Shown here one piece after another: positions 33,355 to 44,833 of a DNA stretch of 64,000 bases. The number at the start of each line of letters is the position of its first letter. Positions within the stretch are counted from its first letter, which is position 1. Under the pieces are notes generated by a model. That model was not told where the DNA came from. It was given only the letters and a program-made list of their open reading frames with translations, and ran no database searches. Position numbers and translations under genes: made by a program. The DNA comes from Lytechinus variegatus. Lineage: Eukaryota > Echinodermata > Echinoidea > Temnopleuroida > Toxopneustidae. Location of the stretch: NCBI RefSeq assembly GCF_018143015.1, contig NC_054742.1:52895195-52959194 (forward strand), read 5' to 3'.

Positions 33355-34210
33355 GGGGAAGGCGGGGTAAGTTGTGACAGTTTTTGCTTTTTGCATGTTA
33401 GAATTGATATGATTAATAATCTTGTCGAAATAAGTATCTTGCCTTGAAATTTAATTCTTCTGAAATATTTTCCACCTATATATAACTTTCAATCCCACAC
33501 TGAAAGTCATTGTGACCTTTGAAAAAAACGATGTCAAATGGCTCAACTTGCCCCATGTATGGGGTAAGTTTGAGCCACCTTCTGGGGTAAGTTGAGCCAC
33601 AAAAACTATGTACAAAATGTATGATGGGAGAACCAGCATGCCAATTTTTTGTTTAAAGTCTTTTCACTTGCTAATTCTCTATAATACTAACATCCTTTAA
33701 AAGGAAAAGAGCAGTCATGTAAATTTGCTCCTTTCAGCCAGCATTTCAATCGATTTTTATGGTTTGTTTGTTTTTTAAGATACATTACCATAGGAATTAC
33801 CATGGCTCAACTTGCCCCATGCTGTTTGGCTCAACTTACCCCAGTCCGAACTTAGTGCGATAATTTTGTATCCACACATTTATAATGCATCCATCATATA
33901 AAAGACTATGACAAGATTGAAGATCGATACCTGGACTAATAATGTTGTTATCATGTCTTTATTATATTTAAAGACGTGTGTGTTTATAAAGCACTTATCT
34001 ATTTCACACTCTTTTTTACTTTTTGGCTGAAATTCATATTTTTCCCTCTAAAAAACTACTTTTTGTTTCAAAGTTGAAAACAATGTGGTGGGGTTAGGGG
34101 TTATGCTATGGGTCATCAATACATGACACCACCACAATGTCTGACTCATTCATTATTGGCCTGGGCTGGTGGCTCAACTTGCCCCTATGCTCAACTTACC
34201 CGCCTTCCCC
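33355..34210. mobile_element. TA-flanked element built of GGCTCAACTTACCCC-type words
   Basis: Ends GGGGAAGGCGGGGTAAGTTG and inverted GGGGAAGGCGGGTAAGTTGA lie between TA dinucleotides (33353-33354, 34211-34212). Inside, TGGCTCAACTTGCCCCATG or its complement recurs near 33540, 33563, 33583, 33803, 33825 and 34170. No transposase. At 856 bp it is non-autonomous; the TA target suggests a Tc1/mariner- or ISL2EU-like mobiliser. Confidence 0.75.
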
Positions 34211-35582
34211 TACATAATACCATAGCATTTGGCTGCTATTCATCAAAATAATAAAGAAAACCTGTTTAAAAGATGTGTGCAATTTGTGAAGAAAATACCA
34301 GCATTCATTTCAATTATATTTCATTTCTAATCAGTGATATTGCTAATTTTACATAGAATTTAAGCACCAAACTACACTATCAAAATAACTTGCTAGTTCA
34401 AAAGAAAATTGAAAGCAATCAATAATTTTCAGTGTATCAAATAATTTCAATATAATTTCAAGATGCAATTTTTCCAATTTTGAAATCAGATAATTTTCAA
34501 CTGAGTCTTGAAGTAAGATCCAGTACTGATCTGGGAATTAGCGAGCCCATCACATTTATATAACACACCAAAATACATATAAACAACTTTATTATATATA
34601 GCATACTTGTTTGGAGAATATTCCTCTTATACCAGATTTTCACATTCCTAACAATTCCTCCAAATTTGTCCGATTGAGGCATGATAAATTTAATAAATAC
34701 TTGCATGTAGTATTCTGTTACTCTCATCAAATCAAAAAACATAAAATATGTCATATTATGAGTTCATCTTGTGAACTTTTATCAAATTTTATTAATCATT
34801 AACCAAAATTATCCCAGAGTAATACATATTCCACAGAGTGCTTTTAAAAATAAACACATCTTAATAGATGTGACTCATACTTCATGTGTACAATATTAAT
34901 GGATTGACCTAACATGAATTATCTTGTAATTTATGTGTGCATAAATGCACACTGCAAAGATATAGAGCTTCACAGAACATAGATTTAAAATATCCTTAAT
35001 TTTCTAAAGAAATAAAATGAAAAGACAAAAATGCATTTGCACTTATAGCAAGGTTATTCAAACTATATATGGACAAAGATGTTTTGGAATGCCTTATAAA
35101 ACCATTACACCAGATGTTATGATCCTTACAAATCTACATGTCCACAAGCATCTGGTGTAAACAACAATAAAATACAGTATCACAGCAACATCATCAACAA
35201 ACAACAGACCAAATTTTTGAGATGGTGTCATTAATTATCATACTGTAGTACAGCATGGGTACAATTCAATTACTGGCATAAAAAACAAATGAGAATCAAG
35301 GGCCAGGGGAGAGCTTCATCAACATGTTTGTCCGACAAGTTGTCAGATTTGACATGCTTCCTTGATTTTGATTGGATGAGAAGCACAGTTACATGTACTA
35401 TGGTAACTGTGGGATAAAATGGGACTTGATGCATAAAATATCTGACAATTTCACAATATAAACCATGGACATAAGTGTTTATACTTTCATTAGAATGGGC
35501 AAAATAAAGGCATTTGCGGGTATATTGTCAGTGTACAAAGGGGAGAATTCTTCATATGTGACATAAAAAATCTTGGTTGCAA

Positions 35583-35700
35583 GTAGCAATACAATTACTT
35601 TTCCTCTCAAAACATTTTAGTTTCTCTATACAAATACAATTATAGGTCAATTTATTCTCTGTAGTATTAGTAGATATCTGAAAAACGTATATTTTAAGAC
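35583..35700 (+). repeat. Dispersed repeat, copy 2 (other copy 26216-26330)
   Basis: See the copy at 26216. Same orientation, about 9.4 kb apart. The present copy has small insertions (for example TTCTCTGTAG in place of TTAGT). Confidence 0.65.
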
Positions 35701-36839
35701 TTATGTATTTGTAACACACAGTCAATATCACAAGACAACTTCGTATAGATAATATGTATTGTAAGTTATCAAGTTTGGTCAAACAAAAAAGTTTGGTCGA
35801 ACAATGAACATCTGAAATAGAGTTTATACACACACACACACACATATACAGCACAAGTATATTAGCCAATCTAGAAATTTCTATAGATGAAATTACTTTG
35901 AACAAATGAATCTGATCTGCTCATTAATACTTCCTTCAAGCCAACAAAATTTTCAAGATTGCATTTTGTGTGATTTTCCTATTACCTACACATGTAAAGG
36001 GGGGGGGGGTAGGCTAGAAGGAAAAGATCTTCACACATATTACACAGCATGCATGGGTTGAATCATTATACAAATAATGCACAAACATGAATGTATATGT
36101 TAGCAAAGACAGTACAAGGGGAAGACTGGACACTTTTGAAACACTCAATTTCACCCATGGGGTAGGGCAGCCACTAGCATTGAGTAAGTAAACCTTCGCA
36201 CAGCACAAGTGGCTGTGTATAAAACATATGGGGAAAATAAAAGGAGGTTTTGGAGAGGGCACAAGTCGGTGCATGAAGATAATTCCACCTTTTCTTTTCC
36301 AGAAACCTTTAAGACATATACATTTCTAATTTTAGAATGAAAAAAATTTGAAGAAAAATACTCTTAAAATGCCAAAATCGTCTATTCCTTCGCCCCTCCA
36401 CCATTTCCCTCATATGTTATGTACACAGCCCAAAATGGCAATATGCTGCTGTCTACTCACTCATCGCTGTTGTTTCATTACACGCTCTATTAACTGTCCA
36501 GTCTTTCCCTCTTAGTGTCTTTGATGTTAATGACAATGCAACTCTTTCCTGGGTATTAACAATGTGCAACAAGTGCTTTTGCATAATAATTATCATGAAT
36601 ACTTGGGACAATTAAATACATTTACATTCACCTGTGCATTAACCGATTTGGCACTAAAAATGTCCATTAATCGCAAAGAAAGAGGCTTACATGCACATAT
36701 GATCTATTATAACACCACAATTGCAGCAATAAATTATGCTGCAACAATGAGTTAGTGCACCAAAGTTCTTGCCATAGCATTGTCATTGATATAATTAATA
36801 TTTCATATTAATGACTTTTTAGCCACTATGGGTAAAGTG

Positions 36840-36963
36840 ATGCATCCAAAAACGCACAGAATTGCACCCAAAGTGCACAGCTAAACCCTGAACAGACAAT
36901 GCTGCATCCAAAGTGCACAGTGCTAAATCCTAAATGCACTATGCTACACCCAAAAAGCACAGT
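36840..36963 (+). repeat. Minisatellite of CACCCAAAGTGCACAG-like units
   Basis: About four diverged units of roughly 30-40 bp: GCATCCAAAAACGCACAG, GCACCCAAAGTGCACAG, GCATCCAAAGTGCACAGTGC and ACACCCAAAAAGCACAG, separated by CTAAA(T/C)CCT(A/G)AA spacers. Confidence 0.65.
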
Positions 36964-38294
36964 TGGAGGGAAGCATGAAATTCAAACATCAATGAATAAA
37001 CTTGCACACAGACTCACAATTGGCTACGGCCTTGAACCAATTCTATAATCTACAATACATAACATAGTTAATTACGTTTCAAGAATTAATTACCATACTT
37101 AACTAAAAATCAATTACATCAAAACTTATTGCTGTAATAAAAAAAACAAAGAGATAGATATACAGGGGGATACAATGGCTGTAAACAAACCTACCTACAA
37201 CACACACGGTATAGAAAGTACTGAACACAAGTTTCATTACTGCACCAAAAGTTCAATACATAGAACCAAAAATATATATTTTTGGAAAAAAAAGAGGAAA
37301 GAGAATGCAGGAAAAAATAATTACAATTAGGGTGTGTACTACATACAAACAGTCAATTTAATTTTACAGACTGTGCTCACTGCCCAACCTAACCTACCTG
37401 CAATATCATTAGATACAATGATTGACACATTGATTTTAAGAAATTGCATCTATGGGAGGTTCTTTACATGTAACTTATCACAGATACTGGTAGAATTCAC
37501 GAAGAGGATTAGAAGTCGCGAGACAACTGAATACTAAAATTGACAAGTATCACACAATTTTGGGACAATTCTTGACACCATGGTCACCGGAGTGGAAGCA
37601 TGAAAATGAATCTATCTATGATTTATGAATCTTGACCGGTGTAATTCCAAAGTGCTCTTCAGAAAAGTATATAATTCAACAAGCCGGGGTATGTCTGGTT
37701 CACATATACACAATACATATTTTTCTGGTACACAAATACACAATACATATTTTTTTAACCAATATAATAGATTTTGCCATGTAAAAATATTGTGTAACAT
37801 ATCATCATGAATTCATGATCATTGTTTCATGTTTCTATAAAAATATTCTTGTTGACATAAAACATGAAAAATCACATTAACAAATAGCTTTAATAATCAA
37901 TTTCCACACTTCCTGATTCCAAATAAAAGGACCTTGCATAAGGTTTATTGTAAAATGAAAATATTTCAAGCAACATACATGTACAATACATACCAGTGTT
38001 AGACAATATCATAGTGATAATGCCATAATGAAACATTAAAAAAAAGTGAAAATACATGTAAAGAGAATTCTGAAGCAAACTCCAATATTTCAGAATCACG
38101 AAATCCATACCACTACTAAATAAATGACATTTTTTCTTTGGTATGTTCGCAAGGTACAGCGAGTGTTCACGAACATGTGGAATCAAAAACATTCTTAAAA
38201 CTTATGTGAGTTAAAAAAATCAAAATTATTTTCCATAAGCCTTAAAAATGCAACCCCCCCACACACAATATTTTGTCTCAAGGGCTCTTACATC

Positions 38295-38443
38295 TGGGTC
38301 CCATTTCATGAAGTCTTCTTATAATAAATGCACAATCTTTATTCTAAATTTACAATCAGCCAATTAAATTGAATGATTTCAGTAGCTTGATGCTGTTACT
38401 GCAAATTTGTTACCATAACAAGTTTTGTGAAACAGACCTCTGG
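38295..38443. mobile_element. Short fold-back MITE (GGGTCCCATTTCATGAAG ends)
   Basis: Left end CTGGGTCCCATTTCATGAAG and inverted right end CAGAGGTCTGTTTCACAAAA are imperfect inverted repeats bounding about 150 bp. No coding potential. Confidence 0.5.
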
Positions 38444-38692
38444 ACATTTTAGCCAGTGTATGCCAACAATACAGCATGACAATATGTTTTCTCATTCACT
38501 CCAATTTAATAATTATCAAGTATACCAATCTGAATAATAACAAAATAAACTTTCAATAAATCAATTTTTATCAAGAGAAAATGTTGTTCTGATAATAAAA
38601 AGGCAACTCTTGGTATCTAGAAATAGTATTTAATGGGAAAACAGCTTGCCATAGATGCTGGCAAGAATGCTCAGGTGTTAGTAAGTTAAGAG

Positions 38693-38842
38693 CAACTTTA
38701 ATAACGACTGTTGATCCTTTCTTGTGGTGAATGGTATACACCAAAATGTTCATTGGTGATGGTTCAACTCGTAAGAAAGGTTCACCAGTTGTTCTTAAAG
38801 TTGCTCTTAATTTTCAAACAGCTTTATGAAATGGCCCCCTGG
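38693..38842. mobile_element. Short fold-back MITE with 36-bp inner inverted repeat
   Basis: TTAAGAGCAACTTTAATAAC and onward at 38694 is inverted at 38775-38810 (complement TTAAGAGCAACTTTAAGAAC, then AACTGGTGAACCTTTCTTAC). The right flank ends ATGAAATGGCCCCCTGG, like the other family members nearby. Confidence 0.6.
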
Positions 38843-41800
38843 TGTGACTGCATCTTTATCCAAGCTAGTAGCAATCTGACTCATCATAGTCGGGGTGGAG
38901 GGGCATTTTGGGTGTCGGGTGATTCTTGTCTGTGGTTTTATTCTGCAATACTTGTTTATCAGCTAATCAGAGGCAGGGATTTTGGTAGGTTATGACAGAT
39001 GTCAGAGAAATTCACTTTCTTTTCATTTCATGAAACACTCCCCATAACTTGGAATAAAAAAAAAACAGACTTTGAAATAGACCCTGTTTCATAAATTTGC
39101 CATTAAAGAATAAATCAAATGCTACAGATATATATAAACACTCTCTGTTAATCAAATGTCATACCATTCCAGTAGCTTATAATTTGCCATTGCTAGTGGA
39201 ACAGGACCTACAAAGCCTTATTTCTGTCTTCAAAAAGAAGAATGCGTAACAACATGCAATATCTCAATACACAAGTCAATGAATGCTTCAATAATGATAT
39301 AATTGCATACAACCGTCATCCTAAACTGTTGAGCTAGATCTAAAAAACTTACAATCACAAATTGGCCTTATCAATAGAGGGATCTACTGCCACTCATTTA
39401 CATGTATACTTTGGTCTATTTCAAGCAACTTTCCCTGAGCGACTGAGACCCATTCTGTTGTTCCTTTTTTCTACTACCTGCAGAGTAACCCTTTTGTAGA
39501 ATGCAATTTTAATATGTTCCACATTCAAGTGCATTTGAATGAACATGCAAGAAATGTAAGCTAAAGTGTGCTCTACATCCCCCCAAAAAATTAATTAATT
39601 AAAAAAAATCAACATAGGAAAATATTAAAGCAGGATATGAAAGCACAATTGTATCTTATAAAGCATACAAAAGGACTGCATCAACTAGTCAAAATGCAAA
39701 TATGCAGCAATAAATAATATTCAAACATGAAACTGATATTTCATGCTGTCTATTTCAAACATTAGAGTGCTACAACTGTACCAGTAAAAGAGAAAAAAAT
39801 AGTGATAACATAGAAAGCACAGATGGTAATTTACTAACAGTCAAAATCAGTCTTCGAAAGAAATAGGTCCACCTCTTATTATTTTGTGGAAGTGGTTGAT
39901 GGTACACCATGTGGGGAGTCGTAGAAGGACTAAGAGAAGTGGATAGAGGTAGAAGTGGAGATGTGAGAAAGTGGAGGGTTGGAATGTGAAAACAGTATTC
40001 TTTCCTGAAGATGAGTGTAGTTGTCCTTGAAAGAACTGTAAAGCAGACAAGTTGAGAGGCTTGAGTAGATGAATACAAGAAGATGAGAGAAGGCTGGATC
40101 AAGTCAGCGATTGGAGTTGCAGAGAGCAGGAGATTAATAGATTGGTCTACAGCTTTTAAGAATCTTTTTAAATTGTGAGTAAAGAACCCCAATTGGTGCA
40201 TTTTTTAAGAACAACTTCTTTCTAATGTTTACATGACTGACAGGTGCAACATACATGTAAACTAACTTCAAATTTTTTATAGCCAAAAAATTATTAAAAA
40301 ACCTAAACCATTAAGAATATAAAAAAAATCAATAACTTTCACCCCAAATTTAGTAGAACACTTCCTTTGAAAACAGTGAGGCAAGAGAAGTAACTGCCAG
40401 GGCAAGATATTTTTTCTTGCTCTTCTGTGCATGCAATCAAATAATCCAGAAATTAAGACCACCCTGAGCAATCATTTCCACGCTTTAGAAGCTCACACAA
40501 AAGATCCAAACAAGCATGATATCAAATAAAATACCATACAAAATGGGGAAAGTAAAAAAGATATATATATACATTTAAATATATAACACTCATATGGCTG
40601 CAAGTTTACAACCAACAAACTAAAATGATTATCCTAAATTATGAAAGAATAAAGTGTACCTTTACATATTATATCCCAAACATATCTGTGAATTGTAACT
40701 CACAAAAGGGAAGTAGGCAACTAGCCTTTGTTTCATAAAACATGTTTATTACACTAAATCCTAGAATTGTGTGATATATTTGTTCTTTGTCCATACAACT
40801 GCAGAATTTCAGTAGCTTTGAACAGTAGTTTGTAACTTGCCATAAAAAACATGTTCTATGACACATGGCCCAAAACCTGTTTTAGATGGCTGACTAAACA
40901 TAGTTACAATGCGAGAGGTAGTGGTGATGTCACTTCAAAACATACAGTGAATATACAGCAAGGTATAGGAGAACGGAAATGATGATTAAAAAAAATAATG
41001 ATGTTTCATTCCAATCAACTTCAATAACAAAAATCACACCATTCAATATTCAATGATAAGACATATTTATATAGTCATTTTCTCTTGGCAGCAAAGAGCA
41101 TTCTTTGAAGGGTAAAAATTGATTTATACTGAAATACATAACCACTGCATCATCAGATGAAACAGAACTACGTACATAAAGTATTCACAAAATTCACTTT
41201 GATATCACATAAAAATCCAAGGGGGGTGGTGGTATTCTTACAATCTTATACAGTAGCATGAATGCCTATAGCCACACCACAGTCATGATATAAATGTTCA
41301 TATATGTTACGATTACACTCCTGAAATAGTGACTGGTAAATAAATTGTGTGGTAATATTATATCTAAAATGGAAAGGAAAATATATATTATCGATAAGAT
41401 AAATGGATCTAGAATATCAATCACAACATCGCATTATGGATACTTTATTTAGAAAGCAAAATATATTTTACGACCAAAGAGACGTTTTGTTTCTTCCTCT
41501 TTTTCAAAATAATATCTGCCACATCAGAAAGAAGATCTGGGGTGGAATTCTGAAAACATTTTTATCTCTGTTCTTATTTTACTGAGATAGGAAGACACTA
41601 AATCATTGCAAATCGGTTTTCTGAAAATCTTCTTGAATCGTTCTTAGCTGTAAGGACTGCCTCTTTCTCATCTCCAACATGCCCGTTTCTTTTAGACATT
41701 ACCAATCAAAATACACTTTAAATTGGCATTTTAACCAATAGAAGCATTCCTTTTGTTGAGTAAATATTTTGCGCACTGCCCATTTACTAATTACTGGTGT

Positions 41801-42260
41801 AACTACATAATGGCGCGAAATTCAGGATACCACATGCATCATGTTCTTATCTATTTAGTGCACAATGAGAAGCTATAAATTTATGCACTCGGCATAGGTT
41901 GTAAGAGAGAAAAGATAGAAAAAACGAACTTTTTTTCAGAATACCAGTTTGAGATTGTGATGTAGATAAGGACGTATTTGAGATAGGACAGTTTCATAAT
42001 ACTGCCCTGGAATATTTAATAAACATATTTTCAAAATATATACATATCACCTTTTTCTCTGGCAGTATTGCACTTTCTAAAAGAGGTTCCAGTTAGGATC
42101 CAACTCAAGAGACTACAAGCTTTGCAATCGATCATAGGATTAACAAGAATGTTTACCTGTGATTGCATTGATCACTATGAAAAATTAATCACTATTAAAG
42201 CCTTGTGTATAAGGGTCTTGAAGCAAGAGATACAACAAATTGTACAATCAAGGATATCTG

Positions 42261-42507
42261 GAGCCAATCTTACAAAGAGTTGTGATTGATCTGATCAATC
42301 GTAACTATGGAAAGCCAGCAAATTCAACATATCATAAAATGTTTGTTAAAAAAAATGTATATTCATCGATTCCTTGACAATTTGGTGTGTTCTCCTTTGT
42401 TTTCAAAGGACATTTTGCAAATTACCTTTTGAAAAAATTATGACACTGATGGATTTCCATAGAGATAATTGATTGGATCAATCTTAACTCTTTGTAAGAT
42501 GGGCCCC
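42261..42507. mobile_element. Fold-back MITE (CATCTTACAAAGAGTTA ends)
   Basis: Left CCAATCTTACAAAGAGTTGT and inverted right CCCATCTTACAAAGAGTTAA continue into ATTGAT(C/T)(T/C)GATCAAT(C/T), then ATGGA, giving an inverted repeat of about 45 bp around a short loop region. About 247 bp in total. Confidence 0.7.
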
Positions 42508-43164
42508 TGTAGTATATGGCAGATCATGTACAAATGTTATAATCAATAGTACATGTATATATATCAGTTAAGGCCCTACTCGCAACAAAGTTTTGAGCAT
42601 GTTCAAAAACTTTTCTGCGTGCAAATGCAGACTTGCATGAGCCTCTGAGGGCAGAGTGCATACGAGATACATCATACATGTACCAATTCGGGCGACCTGC
42701 AGGTAGCGACGATAGTCACCCACATCTCACACGCAAAGCTTGCATGGAACAATGTGATTAGTGCCTTTAAATCTCTTGGAGAGTGCATCATAAACAAATG
42801 TTTCAATATTCACAATCATTTGTTGGGGGTTTTTTTTTTCCATTTGTACAGTGTGCCATAGACTCACAGATGCTTGATTGGAAGAAAACTTGTATATTTT
42901 ATATCATTGGGAACAGTTAGTATGACTAAGTTTACCTTTGGCTTGAAGCAAATGGAAAAATAACTGGAAGAAAACAAAATCTTTTCTTTCATTTCATAAG
43001 TTCGTGAAAAGAATTAAAAAGATAAAAAATTCTCTAGCTTGTCCATGTTTTTGATAACTACTTTGTGTGATAATAACTTCTGCTGGTTAATGAATGGATA
43101 GATTCATTCAAAGTCTGCTTTTATCACATATGCCTTCTCCACATGTGCTGCTCCATGTAGACCT

Positions 43165-43320
43165 GGAGGCGGTTTCACAAAGCTGTTCATAACTAAAAGC
43201 ATGACTGGAGATCCCTGCTTAATACCCCGATGTAACTGAATTCACACTTGAGAACATGTTCTAGTCATGCGTAAAGTTGTACGTATCTATTCAAACTGCT
43301 TTATGAAACACTACTCGGGT
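43165..43320. mobile_element. Short fold-back MITE (GTTTCACAAAGC ends)
   Basis: Left GGCGGTTTCACAAAGCTGTT and inverted right AGTAGTGTTTCATAAAGCAG, with GCATGACT(G/A)GA repeated inverted inside. It resembles the MITEs at 38.3 and 38.7 kb. Confidence 0.5.
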
Positions 43321-44551
43321 GATTCACACATCTCTCTCCTTCAGCTGTTTCTTCATGGTATCAATCAAATTATTCCATGGAAGTATTCCTTCTCTTCCTA
43401 CCTCCAATCCTCTAAGTACATGCCTCATATAGGAAAAAATGTGGTTGAATCATAAACTCAAATGTACCTACATGTACATATAACCTATCTTTATATATAT
43501 ATAGTGCACAAAAGATAGCATTTATAGGCAACCAATAATGCATTATCCGTCACCAACATTTTGTTATCTTATACAAATCAAACTATATATTCCTTGAAGT
43601 GACTACGTGCCTATACATTGTATATTCTTGTAAAAACTACATGATCAATATTAGTGGAATCACTTGAGCAATGAAAGCATGCAGGTCAAGTATTACCACA
43701 TAGTATTTTAGGAGAGCTTCCTTTTGAGAGAGAATATCAAATGCATTTCAATACAAATAGAAGAATTATTAATCAGATATACAGAACAGAGTAAAGTGAG
43801 GTATTCTGACTACTTTCACAATAGTCAAGTTTTCCTTAAACCATTCACCATACATTACTGGGATGACAGAAAATTATATACCGGCATACAAAAAATCACA
43901 TTCATAAAGCTCTGTCAAATATATTTTTTTACTATACACACATATTGTGGAGTAAAGTTTCCATCCAGAAACAAATAAACTTGGTCTTCTAATGAAACCC
44001 TGATCATTATGGATATAAGGATATCAATATTCATGGTTGGTCAGTCAATCTACATCAATACTCATAAGATGCATTACTTCGGTCGTCAAAGCTATGAATT
44101 ATGCAAACTTTGGCTTGTGACTTATCCAAGAGCTTGTGGTAGTCAGTAGATACATCTGCTGAACTAACTTCTGTGCAGTCATGGATAATACAGGGCACAT
44201 TGCCCTGCCAATAATTTTTTTTTTTAATTTGGCTATGAAAACCAATCAGTTCATATATGTTGACATTTGTTCTTAAGGTCAAGAGTAAGTATCTTACATT
44301 TTCTGCAATATTCTTTGACTTGAAGTAGAAGCTCTCTTGAAGTGTCAGCTTCAGTAGGCATGTCAATATTGACCCATAATCCCACTGACCCCATAAATAG
44401 TATAATTATATTCAAAGTAACAACAAAAAAAAAAAGAAAAAAAGGAAAAGAGGATTCTTGGATATAATATTACTTTTCATACAATTTGATTTGTGCACAA
44501 CAAACACACTTTCATATAACTAGTACAATCACACTTCAGAAGAAGGAAACG

Positions 44552-44833
44552 TTAACTGGTTACTTCCCCATTGCAGTGGACCTCTCCGTTGCTATGTAAG
44601 GTCTTGTTGAGTTCCAGGGTCCCATCGACGTACTGTATCAGCATGCGGTCCAGCCACGACACAGTGTTGGCCTTCAAGAAGCCCCCTTCAAAGAATCCAA
44701 GATGGCCGCCATGCTTGGTCACGGCATAGATGGCACAGTTAGACTTCTGGCTGAACTCCATGGGGGTCCAATTCTGAGATACTGGGATGAGGGCATCATC
44801 ATTAGCATTCAGCAGCAGCAGGGGGATTTTAAT
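44552..44833 (-). CDS. ABHD2: ABHD2 exon 7: Asp/His and stop
   Basis: Acceptor TGTTTTCTCCCAG. Encodes IKIPLLLLNANDDALIPVS and VTKHGGHLGFFEGGFLKA, then a short variable tail ending EVTS and TAA at 44554-44552. Confidence 0.95.
   Translation of the reverse strand: MKIPLLLLNANDDALIPVSQNWTPMEFSQKSNCAIYAVTKHGGHLGFFEGGFLKANTVSWLDRMLIQYVDGTLELNKTLHSNGEVHCNGEVTS

Larger units (their letters stand above)
34213..44551. other. 10-kb AT-rich gene-free stretch with fold-back MITEs
   Basis: No supported exon on either strand. Because it lies directly 3' of the ABHD2 stop codon (ABHD2 is on the - strand), its right part may be a long 3' UTR, but no poly(A) site can be fixed. It holds several short elements whose ends read GGGCCC(A/G)TTTCATAAA or similar (listed separately), a minisatellite at 36.84 kb and the second copy of a dispersed repeat at 35.58 kb. 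Confidence 0.45.

Noticed and set aside
39770-40201. 143-codon - strand frame, Leu/Ser/Thr/Pro-rich
   Set aside because: Composition follows a pyrimidine-rich strand. No splice context or domain.
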